Shown in pieces: positions 39,701-46,362 of a stretch of 64,000 nt of DNA. The notes under the pieces were generated by a model. The model did no database searches. It was not told the origin of the DNA and saw nothing but the letters and a program-made list of their open reading frames with translations. The position numbers and the translations under genes are program-made. The DNA comes from Edolisoma coerulescens (taxonomy: Eukaryota > Chordata > Aves > Passeriformes > Campephagidae): the NCBI GenBank assembly GCA_013397115.1, contig VWZW01002639.1, positions 1,175,319-1,239,318 on the forward strand, written 5' to 3'. Every line of letters begins with the position of its first letter. Positions within the stretch are counted from its first letter, which is position 1.

Positions 39701-42700
39701 GTGACCTAAATTTCCATATAGCCACCCAAATGAAGCACAGAGCTTCCACCCCCTTCTCCAGCAGGATGAGTCAAACCCAACCATTCCAGGAGAGCCCAAG
39801 GAAGATCTGCAATTTCTGCACAGAGCCTTTGTTATGCTGCTAATGACTGGAAGAAGTTGGAAAGAAAAATCTCTGTTATTTAGGAGAAAAAAAAAAAAGG
39901 AGACTTGTTGAATTTTTCAGTGTTCTGTAACATATTTATAAGTTCTCTAGGGCATGGCTTTTGAAATGCAATGAACCTCATGGAGTTCATGCAAAACAAT
40001 CCTTCATGTCTACTGTTCCCCCTTGAACAAATTGCACAAGAGGCCACTTGGCTGCTGCAGAGGCCAAATTAAGCTGGAGAACAGATTGTCAAAGGTTGCA
40101 CTAATTTTTCTACTCGTGGAAATATTTTTAGTGTGCTCCTCTCTTGTAGCACAACTCGGAATCAGGGTCATCAGTCTTGAAGTGTTTCTGTCAGAGGCAC
40201 AAGAACACACAATTAAATCTGTCTGAAAGGTCAAATTCCCTGCAATAGTCATTAACATCCCCCGAGCAGACGGAGTTTTATCATTAATATTACAAAATAA
40301 GCTAGTTTATCAGAAATTGTTATATGCAAAAATGAGTGTCAGTCTGTCACTGAGGACTGAACCAACTCAGATTTGCCAGAGTTTAAATACATTATGTGCA
40401 CAATTACCATGAACTGGCTGATGTGAAGTGACTCGCTGCCTGCAGCCTGGACAGGACATGGGAAAAGGAGTTTTTTCTAATTAATCATCTTTGTGGCTGC
40501 TCACTAGAGCTGGTGCCAGGCTGGTCAGCTCAGGGATTTTCAGTCCTTTTTTAGTGTCTGCTCACTTTTGGGTTGTTTGACTGAGAACTGGACAAGCCCT
40601 GCCCCCACTGGTGTGAACAGGATCTGGGTCAGGCCCGTGGTCACATCGCTGCTATTTGGAATAATTAGAAAGGAAAATTAATTGCATGATGTCCATGGAT
40701 CCTTCTGGTGAATAAAGGGAGCAAAACCATTGCAGTACAGTGTAATGTCAGTCTGAAGATTTTGATAAATTAGTTGAATTGCTAAGAGGAATAATTCTCT
40801 CTGCAGTAGAAACTGATTTTTCATTCAAATGTATGATTTTTAATCAATCCCAGTTTCTAATTTAGTTTGAATATTTGTGATTGGTGTGGTTTTCACTGTG
40901 AAGGATTTACATTCCCCCACAGGACCTACCAGGTACATCTCAGAAACTCTTGCCATATCAAGAAATAGTTCAGTTCCATTGGCAGTGCACTTCAAAGTTG
41001 AAATTGTGTTTGACAATTAAAAGTATCTTTGCTTTTATATTTGAAATATGCACGTTTACAGCCCACAGTAAAAAGTGGAGGTTTAAATATTGCTGTGTAA
41101 AATGCCAGGTGAGTGGGGAAGACTTGCCTGAGTTGTTACAATTATTTCATATTTAGAAAGTCTTAAAATAAACCGCAATGTTCTGTCCATCAGCTCTAAT
41201 AGTGAGAAATGCTCCTGTCTGAGAGCAGCTTTCAGCAGCTGAGGAGGCTCAGACCTCCCTGCAGCTCCTTGGACACGTCCTGATGTGACCTGATGGATCA
41301 GAACCTGCCACAAATGAAGTTCTGAACTCCAGTGATTGCTGGAGATTTTGGTGTCTGCAGCAAATTGGAGCCTTCTGAATCCCACAGACAGAGGCTTACA
41401 GTTTTATATGTAATTACTCCTCCTTTTTTCCACATGTCATCTTAATAGTTTGTTGTGGATTTCAAGGATGAGTCATTTCTTCTGAAATTCAGCTTTAATA
41501 TCTCAGTGTGAAAACTACTCATACATGCTGTAACACTTCATTCTCAGGAGTGAAACAATCTCCTCTTACATTTACAAGAAGTGGTTATTATTAGAACATC
41601 AGGTTAAATCTTCCTCTGTACATAGAACAAGACAAATAGTGCAAAAAAAAATAGCTGTGGGTGTCTGGTTGACTTTGGAATAATTTTTTTGAGTCCCACT
41701 CTTATACTTTTTTTTCTTTTTTTAAAGTATAATCAGGGGGGGGTTGATCTGGGTGCTTATGGAAAGAAGGCAGGGAACCTTCTGTGTGAAAGAATTGAAA
41801 AGAGGATGAGAAAAAAAGAGGAAAAAACCCATGAGCACATGGATGCAAGTGTTCAAAACCACTCTCAGTGCTTAAAGCTGGAACCTCCAGCATCAAAGCA
41901 CAGCTCAGTCCACCTAAGCAGCAGTTGCCTCCACTAGGTGACAGCAACAGTAAATTGTTTTCCTTAACACATTTAGAAAAGATTTTAATCATTGATTGTG
42001 TCACTGCAGGACCCATTTGCTGGGAAACCAACCTGAGGTGTTTTAAGAGGTTTGTACTTCCCCGAAAGCTTGGCAGCTCCAAGGTACACGAAGGGGCAGA
42101 GCCCAGAGCATGCAGCTGCTTTGCAAATAACAGCCTTAGGTTGCTAATGAACCAAAAATCCCAGCAGATTTCCTTGGCCAAAGCCCACTTGAATGGCACA
42201 GGCTCAGTTCAGAACCACAACTGGAGTTGGAAGAACCAACAGGAAAAAAAAAACCTTTGAATATTTTCCATAACAAACATCTTGAAGTAAAGAACGTAGT
42301 GGGTAACTTTGAATATTCACTGAGACTGAATTTGTCTGACAGTCTGTTGTGAAGAATTTTCTTATTGTTGGCACTGTACTAAAACTAGAAATTCTCTGTT
42401 ACCATCGTTAGAGTTTGTTCTAATAATCACCCGTGTCCTGAGGCACATGCTTCTGTCTGGCTGTGTTGAACGAAGGACCATCACCAGATATTTCAACTTG
42501 AGAAACAACATTTATGTGCCATCCTGGTTTTTTCTTCCTTCTGTTTTTGGAGTTTAGCCTCTGAACCATAACAAGCACAGACAGGAACCAGAGTTGCTTT
42601 TGCATCCGAAATGTAATGACAGCCAATTACCTGAGCTGGTGAATCAATCACTAATGCCAGTTAAATTAAAGTCCTGCTTTTGTTGTGTGTTTGAAGCACC

Positions 42701-44528
42701 CAGCCAACCTCCAGGAAACGTGGTGTGGAATGTCACAGACTCCAGAGTTATCCTGAGCTGGGAGGAGGTCAGAGCCATGGACAACGAGTCCGAGGTCACG
42801 GGGTACAAGGTCAGTGGGGACAGAGCTGGGAACAATCCAGGGCTGGTATTTCCTTGTCTGTTTGCATGTTCAGAGGATGCACAACACCACCCCTAAACCA
42901 TTTCACTGGGGTCTCTTTTTTAGGGATTTTAAATCATAATCTAACAATGTCTCACCATTAATACCCACTAATCCCTTTCGCCCCCCATGCTGGCATTGCT
43001 CAGCTCTTGGGATCCCACCCACACCTGGATCTTCCAACATTTAAACACTTACCATACCTGTAACACTTACTTTAAATGTGTAACACTTACCTAAATGGAT
43101 AAAACTTTGAGAGAAAACAAAAAGATTTAGCCTGATGTAGTTTCCATTGCTGGCCAGGTGTATTTATGATATATTACCACATATCTATTAAACTGATATT
43201 TTTAAAACCCTTTCTCCTCTTACCTGCTGTGGGCCATGCTCATTTCCCTGGCAGAAATTACACTGTTGCCTCTGCCCTAAATCTGATCAGCATACAAATG
43301 TAGAAGTATTTCAATATGTCACAGAAGTGTGTGTAAAAGAGTAGCTGAGGCTGTTCCTGATAAGCTCTGTACATCTGGATCCCACATGATATATTCCTGG
43401 ATAAAAGATTTAGGCTGAAGATCTGAGTACCCACTGAGTTGTATTGGCAAGAAATACATGTTTACAGCTTGTTCCAGTGTCCCACCACCCATTATCTCAT
43501 ATTATTATAATAAAAATAATACATAATATGTATCATCATTCATTGTGCCATTTTAAATTAAATCTGGAATAAAAGGCCTTGATTGATGTTCCCTTCTTCC
43601 TTTGAATGTGATTCCGCCCTGGAATATTAACCAAAAATGAGATCTTTTCTTTCACGCCATCACTTGTAAAGGGTGAAGCCTTGTTTGTAAGAGAAGAGTG
43701 CCAGGTGCTGAGGGGGGTGTGTGTGTTGCAGGTTCTGTACAGGACCAGCAGCCAGGGCAGGGTGAACGTGCTGACCACGGACACGACGACGGCCGAGCTG
43801 TGGCTGCAGCTCAGGGACGATTATTTTATAGAGGTCAGAGCAACCACCGAGGGGGGAGATGGCAGCAGCAGCGAGCAGATCCTCATCCCCAGGCTGGCCA
43901 GTAGGTTGAACCACTTTCCTTTGTCCCAGCTTGTCGTTGCTTCCCTTAGTGATGGGGGGAAAAAATAAAATGAATACGTAGACATTGTGTGGTAATGAGG
44001 TAATAAAAAGGAAAGCAATTAAAAGTCTTTATGCCCTGATGCATGGCAAACTCCGTTCTATTGAACTGCTGAATTTCCATGTAAATTGGTATCAAAAATG
44101 TTACTTTTTTACTTTTTTTTGCTTTTTTAAGAAATTTACTACCTTGAAAGTAGAATCACAGGATCATTAAGGTTGGAAAAGACCTCCAAGACCATTGAGT
44201 CCAACCTTTGACCAAACAGCCCCTTGTCAGCTAAACCAGGGCACTAAAGCCATTCATGGTCACATCACTTTGCAAGGCATTTCTGAAATCTTTAAATATT
44301 TACTGTATTTTTGTAGATCTCTAGTGCTTGTAAGAAAATAAAAATTACAGTAATTTTTGCTTAGCATCTTGGAAGAGTAATAATGTGGCTTTCATTTAAT
44401 CCTGGCCTTTGTCCTTTGTCACAGGTATGGATGCAAGAGGTTCTGGTCCATCACTCTTGAGTATCTTCAGTGTCTCCAGCTTCTTAACAACAGTATTTTC
44501 CTTGACCCTTAATTCCGTGTTGTGCTGA
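9513..44528 (+). CDS. CNTN3: Contactin-3, 18 C-terminal coding exons (5' end outside window)
   Basis: Spliced coding region: 9513-9716, 10018-10120, 11091-11275, 19030-19166, 21284-21413, 22570-22720, 30711-30838, 32201-32376, 34903-35020, 36146-36304, 36389-36538, 37378-37448, 38291-38525, 38668-38783, 39418-39604, 42697-42809, 43732-43900, 44425-44528. The total is 2636 bases, giving 878 residues plus stop. All introns are GT-AG and the frame stays open. Domains in order are half of Ig2, Ig3-Ig6, FNIII 1-4 and a GPI signal. Each Ig pair of Cys and its Trp are present. Contactins are GPI-anchored neuronal adhesion proteins; CNTN3-6 are known to bind PTPRG through Ig2-Ig3. The paralogue call rests on remembered CNTN3-type motifs such as VLGSPTPLVLR, GRLTYYAKPHW, EPTRITLAPSNMDV and SMDARGS. 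CNTN4 and CNTN6 differ at these sites. The known vertebrate protein is about 1,030 residues, so roughly 150 N-terminal residues are upstream. Only the species is uncertain. Confidence 0.96.
9717..10017 (+). other. CNTN3: Short CNTN3 intron (301 bases)
   Basis: The GC-rich start continues the exon composition and contains several CpG. A purine stretch of G then A (gaggggggg followed by a run of A) lies about 50 bases before the acceptor. No other feature is seen. Confidence 0.9.
10018..10120 (+). CDS. CNTN3: CNTN3 exon: first part of Ig3
   Basis: 103 bases, phase 1 in and phase 2 out, acceptor cccgtag, donor GTAAGT. It begins VMGEYEPKIEVQFPETLP and ends LECFALGN, which holds the first Cys of Ig3. 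The VMGEYEPK motif is shared by CNTN3, CNTN4 and CNTN6 and marks the Ig2-Ig3 linker. The intron before it is only 301 bases. Confidence 0.96.
10121..11090 (+). other. CNTN3: CNTN3 intron within Ig3
   Basis: 970 bases splitting Ig3 in phase 2. I see no repeat or second exon. An open stretch near 10579-10950 has no recognisable protein similarity and is taken as chance. Confidence 0.9.
11091..11275 (+). CDS. CNTN3: CNTN3 exon: rest of Ig3
   Basis: 185 bases, phase 2 in and phase 1 out, after acceptor ctctctttag. The donor GTAGGA is weaker than consensus. It encodes PVPQINWRRTDGLPF with the Ig3 core Trp, then EIPNFQQEDAGLYECITE with the second Ig3 Cys, then SRGKNIARGRLTYY. Together with the preceding exon it makes a 96-codon symmetric Ig cassette. 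Confidence 0.96.
12238..12286 (+). repeat. Short CR1-like fragment, forward orientation
   Basis: The run gttggaaatgtttaaggtca followed by ggttggacagggaacttgaa resembles the forward CR1 segment that usually reads ggaggtgttcaaggccaggttggatgg. It is short and diverged, so the call is tentative. Confidence 0.5.
17282..17377. repeat. Tandem duplication, two 48-base units
   Basis: Units 17282-17329 and 17330-17377 both start cagttaataccagtgaaa and end gatcaggtt. They differ at one base (t/g in position 19 of the unit). It is a near-perfect direct repeat inside the Ig3-Ig4 intron. Confidence 0.95.
19030..19166 (+). CDS. CNTN3: CNTN3 exon: first part of Ig4
   Basis: 137 bases, phase 1 in and phase 0 out, acceptor tgtctgcag, donor GTAACA. 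It encodes AKPHWIQPIKDVEVAVED, then LYWDCRASGKPKPSYRWLK with the first Ig4 Cys and the core Trp. AKPHW after LTYY is the CNTN3-type Ig3-Ig4 linker; CNTN4 has AQPNW and CNTN6 has APPEW at this place from memory. Ig4 folds back on Ig1 in the contactin horseshoe. Confidence 0.96.
19167..21283 (+). other. CNTN3: CNTN3 intron within Ig4
   Basis: 2.1 kb, phase 0. The first 230 bases stay open in the exon frame (to about 19397), but the derived peptide has no Ig features, so this is read-through only. A GC-richer patch lies at 20160-20600. No repeat was recognised. Confidence 0.85.
21284..21413 (+). CDS. CNTN3: CNTN3 exon: second part of Ig4
   Basis: 130 bases, phase 0 in and phase 1 out, acceptor ttaatattcag, donor GTAAGA. 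It encodes GRIQIENGALTISNLNLTD, then SGRYQCIAENKHG with the second Ig4 Cys, and SSSAELRVV. NLT is a potential glycosylation sequon. Codon third positions are AT-rich, unlike the GC-rich exons of FN2 and FN4. Confidence 0.96.
21414..22569 (+). other. CNTN3: CNTN3 intron between Ig4 and Ig5
   Basis: 1.16 kb, phase 1. A GC-richer section lies at 21630-21900. Nothing else is recognised. Confidence 0.88.
22570..22720 (+). CDS. CNTN3: CNTN3 exon: first part of Ig5
   Basis: 151 bases, phase 1 in and phase 2 out, acceptor cttctgttttag, donor GTATCA. It encodes ASAPDFSKSPMKKLIQVQIG, then FECKPKAFPKAKCSWKKGG. The first Ig5 Cys (in FEC) and the core Trp are present. An additional Cys (codon 22677-22679) sits two residues before the Trp. 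In mammalian CNTN3, as I recall it, that position is not Cys. See the finding. Confidence 0.95.
24369..24384. repeat. 16-base perfect palindrome at the end of a GCCT repeat
   Basis: CCTGCCTGCAGGCAGG equals its own reverse complement. It follows two more CTGC/CTGCC units, so it grew from a short tetranucleotide repeat. No function is implied. Confidence 0.9.
27341..27416. repeat. Local repeat of a TTCACTTGGAA motif
   Basis: attcacttggaatt occurs twice, and a related tttcacttggaaaatt once, within 75 bases, with a ggaatggaatgg stretch between. It looks like a degenerate minisatellite. Confidence 0.7.
28867..28998 (-). repeat. CR1 LINE fragment, reverse orientation
   Basis: It reads aagaaatttcccccaatatc, ccaatctaagcctccctggc, then tcctctggtccctgtcactt and cacctgggagaagagactga. 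These follow the order of the antisense CR1 region just upstream of its 3' end. The 3' terminus itself is missing. Confidence 0.75.
29133..29149. repeat. Short ATTA tetranucleotide repeat
   Basis: taattaattaattaatt, about four units. A simple sequence repeat, possibly polymorphic. Confidence 0.9.
30361..30368 (+). promoter_or_regulatory. TATA box of the LTR-like element
   Basis: tataaaag about 96 bases ahead of an AATAAA hexamer, the usual spacing for a short avian LTR R region. Whether it is active is unknown. Confidence 0.45.
30457..30462 (+). terminator. Poly(A) hexamer inside the LTR-like element, sense to CNTN3
   Basis: AATAAA in tttaaataaataccgacc, followed by a T-rich stretch with tttgttcccttattcctgt. 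It lies on the same strand as CNTN3 and 248 bases before the second Ig5 exon, so it could cause premature polyadenylation. Confidence 0.45.
30572..30650 (+). mobile_element. Second LTR-like fragment
   Basis: tgtcctggtttcagctggga followed by cagagctcattttcctgtta resembles the first bases of an LTR widespread in bird genomes, recalled from memory. Only about 75 bases are recognisable, and it ends about 60 bases before the exon at 30711. Confidence 0.45.
30711..30838 (+). CDS. CNTN3: CNTN3 exon: second part of Ig5
   Basis: 128 bases, phase 2 in and phase 1 out, acceptor cattttttag, donor GTGGGT. It encodes ITLLKDGGLRVANVTKGD, then AGSYTCLATNQFGTARG with the second Ig5 Cys and the sequon NVT. 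The acceptor lies directly downstream of LTR-like repeat sequence (30089-30650), which is unusual for a constitutive exon. Confidence 0.95.
30839..32200 (+). other. CNTN3: CNTN3 intron between Ig5 and Ig6
   Basis: 1.36 kb, phase 1. The last 400 bases are GC-richer with shadow ORFs on both strands. No repeat was recognised. Confidence 0.88.
32201..32376 (+). CDS. CNTN3: CNTN3 exon: first part of Ig6
   Basis: 176 bases, phase 1 in and phase 0 out, acceptor ctcccttcag, donor GTGAGC. It encodes EPTRITLAPSNMDVTVGES, then VVLPCQVQHDPLLDISFTWY with the first Ig6 Cys and core Trp, then FNGTLTDFQRDASHFEKVGG. NGT is a glycosylation sequon. EPTRITLAPSNMDV is distinctive for CNTN3; CNTN4 reads DPTRVMVPPSSMDV from memory. 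Confidence 0.96.
32377..34902 (+). other. CNTN3: CNTN3 intron within Ig6
   Basis: 2.5 kb, phase 0. An AT-rich near-palindrome lies at 34031-34065. Otherwise no feature was recognised. Confidence 0.88.
34031..34065. repeat. AT-rich near-palindrome
   Basis: aattttaaaatatattttaaaaatt is nearly identical to its reverse complement, flanked by attaaa/ttaaaa. It is a likely cruciform or slippage-prone site; no function is assigned. Confidence 0.7.
34903..35020 (+). CDS. CNTN3: CNTN3 exon: second part of Ig6
   Basis: 118 bases, phase 0 in and phase 1 out, acceptor gtgctcccacag, donor GTACAG. It encodes SASGDLMIRNIQLKHSGKY, then VCMVKTEVDSVASAADLIVR. It carries the second Ig6 Cys and ends at the Ig6-FN1 linker. 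Confidence 0.96.
35021..36145 (+). other. CNTN3: CNTN3 intron between Ig6 and FN1
   Basis: 1.1 kb, phase 1. No repeat or additional exon was recognised. Confidence 0.88.
36146..36304 (+). CDS. CNTN3: CNTN3 exon: first part of FNIII domain 1
   Basis: 159 bases, phase 1 at both ends, acceptor ccgattccag, donor GTGAGC. It encodes GSPGPPEHVKVEEITDTT, then AQISWQEGTDNHSPVTTYTI and QARTPFSVGW. The B-strand Trp of the FNIII fold and the DNHSP loop are typical of contactins. Because both ends are phase 1, this exon alone could be skipped without a frameshift. The intron after it is only 84 bases. Confidence 0.96.
36389..36538 (+). CDS. CNTN3: CNTN3 exon: second part of FNIII domain 1
   Basis: 150 bases, phase 1 at both ends, acceptor cttcttcatag, donor GTTAGT. 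It encodes VPDVIDGKTFTSTVVDLN, then PWVEYEFRVVASNKIGGGEP and SLPSEKVRTEEA. The YEFRV motif is the F strand of FN1 with its conserved Tyr. Confidence 0.96.
36539..37377 (+). other. CNTN3: CNTN3 intron between FN1 and FN2
   Basis: 0.84 kb, phase 1, with a forward CR1 3' end at 36957-37079. Confidence 0.88.
36957..37079 (+). repeat. CR1 LINE 3' end, forward orientation
   Basis: It reads tccctggaagtgttcaagga, gcagcctggtccagtggaag, then atgatctttaaggtcctttc and ccaacccaggccattctctg, and ends with the attctctgattctgtg microsatellite-like 3' tail of CR1. Confidence 0.85.
37378..37448 (+). CDS. CNTN3: CNTN3 exon: start of FNIII domain 2
   Basis: 71 bases, the shortest internal exon, phase 1 in and phase 0 out, acceptor tttccacag, donor GTAAGT. 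It encodes VPEIPPSEVSGGGGSRSE then LVITWD. The GGGGSRSELVITW segment is a hallmark of contactin FN2. Confidence 0.95.
37449..38290 (+). other. CNTN3: CNTN3 intron within FN2
   Basis: 0.84 kb, phase 0. A purine-rich stretch (ggaggcaggagggtggggga) is near 37700. Nothing else was recognised. Confidence 0.88.
38291..38525 (+). CDS. CNTN3: CNTN3 exon: rest of FNIII domain 2
   Basis: 235 bases, the longest exon, phase 0 in and phase 1 out, acceptor cttctgcccag, donor GTACAG. It encodes PIPEELQNGEGFGYVVAFRP, then TTTWIQTVVTSPDTPRYVF, RNESILPFSPYEVKVGVYNN and KGEGPFSAVTTVFSAEE. NES is a glycosylation sequon. Third codon positions are very GC-rich and include many CpG. Confidence 0.97.
38668..38783 (+). 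CDS. CNTN3: CNTN3 exon: first part of FNIII domain 3
   Basis: 116 bases, phase 1 in and phase 0 out, acceptor tcccaacgcag, donor GTGAGT. It encodes EPSTAPSGVSATSLSSSAIE then VSWTAIPWKMSNGRLLGYE. It has the FNIII B-strand Trp (VSW) and the contactin-type IPW motif. The preceding intron is only 142 bases. Confidence 0.96.
38784..39417 (+). other. CNTN3: CNTN3 intron within FN3
   Basis: 0.63 kb, phase 0. A decoy acceptor (acctttttcag at 39299-39309) is followed by a run of 16 A (39317-39332). No coding continues from it. Confidence 0.88.
39317..39332. repeat. Run of 16 A
   Basis: A simple mononucleotide repeat in the FN3 intron, with no target-site duplication or retrocopy upstream. Confidence 0.95.
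39418..39604 (+). CDS. CNTN3: CNTN3 exon: second part of FNIII domain 3
   Basis: 187 bases, phase 0 in and phase 1 out, acceptor tatctcctag, donor GTGAGT. It encodes VRYWHNGQKEESSNRVKAAG, then NETSIKITGLRSNLAYYTAV and RAYNSAGAGPFSATVNATTK. NET and NAT are sequons. RAYNSAGAGPFSATVN is characteristic of CNTN3. A run of 16 A at 39317-39332 lies 85 bases upstream and is not part of the exon. Confidence 0.96.
39605..42696 (+). other. CNTN3: CNTN3 intron between FN3 and FN4
   Basis: 3.1 kb, phase 1. It is AT-rich with short A, T and G runs (for example gggggggttgatctggg near 41737). No repeat family or extra exon was recognised. Confidence 0.88.
42697..42809 (+). CDS. CNTN3: CNTN3 exon: first part of FNIII domain 4
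   Basis: 113 bases, phase 1 in and phase 0 out, acceptor tgtgtttgaag, donor GTCAGT. It encodes PPSQPPGNVVWNVTDSRVIL then SWEEVRAMDNESEVTGYK. NVT and NES are sequons. ENESEVTGYK or its DNESEV form is shared by CNTN3, CNTN4 and CNTN6. The acceptor has a purine-rich aag end and a mixed GT/TT tract, so it is weaker than its neighbours. Confidence 0.95.
42810..43731 (+). other. CNTN3: CNTN3 intron within FN4
   Basis: 0.92 kb, phase 0. An imperfect direct repeat of gtaacacttac lies near 43060-43092. AT-rich sequence lies at 43490-43560. Nothing else was recognised. Confidence 0.88.
43732..43900 (+). CDS. CNTN3: CNTN3 exon: second part of FNIII domain 4
   Basis: 169 bases, phase 0 in and phase 1 out, acceptor tgtgtgttgcag, donor GTAGGT. 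It encodes VLYRTSSQGRVNVLTTDTTT, then AELWLQLRDDYFIEVRATTE and GGDGSSSEQILIPRLA. The ends match contactin FN4. The middle is more divergent from mammals than any other exon here, and very GC-rich in its first two thirds. A sequon that I recall in the mammalian protein just before AEL is absent. Confidence 0.95.
43901..44424 (+). other. CNTN3: CNTN3 intron before the GPI-signal exon
   Basis: 0.52 kb, phase 1, with a reverse CR1 3' piece at 44151-44262 close to the final acceptor. Confidence 0.88.
44151..44262 (-). repeat. CR1 LINE 3' end, reverse orientation
   Basis: It starts agaatcacaggatcattaag, the reversed CR1 3' tail. It continues gttggaaaagacctccaaga, ccattgagtccaacctttga and ends in the caaacagccccttgtcagct region. 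It lies 162 bases before the last coding exon. Confidence 0.88.
44425..44528 (+). CDS. CNTN3: CNTN3 last coding exon: GPI-anchor signal and stop
   Basis: The acceptor is tttgtcacag, phase 1. The split Ser codon is followed by 33 residues and TGA at 44526-44528. It begins MDARGSGPS, the conserved C-terminal contactin motif with small residues suitable for GPI attachment. It continues with LLSIFSVSSFLTTVFSLTL and ends NSVLC. A short hydrophobic tail at the very C terminus, with no basic cytoplasmic segment, is what a GPI transamidase signal looks like. The tail is broken up by Ser and Thr, so it is less hydrophobic than the mammalian tail I recall, which ends in a VLFLIVYVLW-like stretch. The exact attachment residue (among the ARGSG small residues) is inferred. 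Confidence 0.92.
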
Positions 44529-45597
44529 TACATTTGCATTTGCTGGGAAGGAAAAAAAAAAGAATTGGTTACTAAAGTGCTTTTTTAAAAAAAAAACTGC
44601 AGTGGTTAATGCATGTTTTTTCTTCTATCCTGACGTGTTTTTAAATTCTTTATATTTCACTGTAAGTTGAAGTAAAAATACCATGTAAAGTTTAGCAAAT
44701 CCTTTAAAAAGGAATCTAAAATGCCTTAATACTTGAACCAAAGGAGTTTACATGTTCCATACTTCAGATCCAGTGTGAGAGAGAGGGGGAGGGATGGCAC
44801 TGTGAGGTCAGGGCTATGAGGAAGAGTGAGAAACTCCATTTTTGCAGCAACACTGAATTGTTCTTGGTCTGTTCTGCATTGTTAAAATGACATTTGACGT
44901 GGAGAAGGTGGAATCAGAGCCGTGGCTGTCACCAGTCCGAGGGCAGCACAAGCCCCACGTGGCAGCTCTCAAGGCAGGGCCATCACCCAGGAGGTTTGGG
45001 TCATTTCCCTGCTGCCCTTTGTGGGAGTTCCTCTGCATGGAGCAGGAAATGCCAGCTGGGAGCAGGGCAGAGGCAGGGCCTGCCCTGCTGCTCCTGAGCA
45101 AGGATCTCCCTCCCAGCTGTTCGGAGGAAGCCTCTCGGTGGATGTTCGTGCACCTTCCCAAACGCCCACCCTTCACCAATCAACTCTGAAGTTCATTTCC
45201 TCATCTCCCCACCTCACCTTTCCTGACCAGGTTCTTCATTCATAACCACGCTCTCCCACCTTCAGGATGATTTGGTTGCCCTCCTGCCAGTGTTTCAGGA
45301 GCAGAAGTGCCCAGCTGGCAGCACTGGTGACACGCAGTGGCACCATGGCCTTACGAAGGGGGACAGCCACCCCCTCCCTCCCTTCCTCGTGACGTGGTGC
45401 CCCCAGAGCTGCAGCCCCAAATCCTCTCACTCATTTATCTGCCACACTGCTCTGTAAACACCCTGAATTCAGAGTTGGAGCCAGACCTTCCTGCTGCTCT
45501 TCAACCAGTTCTGAGCTGTTCCACCTGCTCTGGCTCCCAGCTGCACCCCACCACTGTCACATGATTCTGGGGAGTTCATGGCAATACGATAGGATAT

Positions 45598-45603
45598 AAT
45601 AAA
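45598..45603 (+). terminator. Alternative polyadenylation hexamer
   Basis: AATAAA within gatataataaataatg, about 1.07 kb after the stop codon. The downstream GT-rich element is weaker than at 46357. A proximal site is possible but not proven. Confidence 0.3.
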
Positions 45604-45872
45604 TAATGATGCAACACCACTTCAGGCTTGCTGTTGTAGGGAAATCTGTGCTTTCTTCCATAGCAGTAAATTAAAGATCCATGAAGCCTAGTCCATTTGA
45701 CTTCTAGAGTTGTGGCTTTAGTCAAATCAGCCTTTTAGACACCTTTTAGAGAGGTGACAGCATCCCTGTTCCAGCATGTTCACATGACATAAAGCATCTC
45801 TTAACGACTGGGGTTTTTTCAATTTCACAGTATCACTGCAACACACAGAGCTACAAAGGGAGAACCAGGATC

Positions 45873-45878
45873 AATAAA
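45873..45878 (+). terminator. Alternative polyadenylation hexamer
   Basis: AATAAA within ggatcaataaaatgatgg, about 1.35 kb after the stop. It could define a mid-length 3'UTR. There is no strong GT-rich element close behind it. Confidence 0.3.
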
Positions 45879-46356
45879 ATGATGGTAGCACTGTAGAAAG
45901 AACACCTTGATATGCATTCAGCTGGCAAATGAGCTGGTGAGCTCCAGATGAGACAGTGTACTGCTGAGGCAAGCAAGAGCTGTAAATACTGTACATAGAG
46001 AGCTATAAATGACTTCGTTGCTTTTCCATGTGGCTGACCAGTGTTGTTTTCAGACACTTGCAAACAGGGGGGTGGGTGGGACGTGGCAATACAGGTGTTC
46101 CTAGTGAGTGAATAGTTATGTTTCATGCAACAAAAGGTGACTTTTTCTCTTGTCTCACAAAATCCCAGTCCGGGTTCCTGTACTGCCTATTTTTTCACGC
46201 GCTTACATTGTATTATTATTTGATTTCTAGTTCTATATCTCCATGAGATATGTAACCAGTACCTTGTTTCATATTGAAAAGGTTGAAACTTACCCTTGAA
46301 CTTCCAGTTGTGTGTGTATCCTATGGTTATCTGTATGCATTTTTTTCTATTGCTCT

Positions 46357-46362
46357 AATAAA
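46357..46362 (+). terminator. CNTN3: Polyadenylation signal AATAAA, best candidate for CNTN3
   Basis: AATAAA lies in a T-rich setting (tctattgctctAATAAAatattt). A TGTA element sits about 25 bases upstream (in atctgtatgc). A GT-rich stretch (ttgcttgttcctgtg) lies about 50 bases downstream. This combination of upstream UGUA, hexamer and downstream GU-rich element is the standard vertebrate cleavage layout. Confidence 0.6.
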
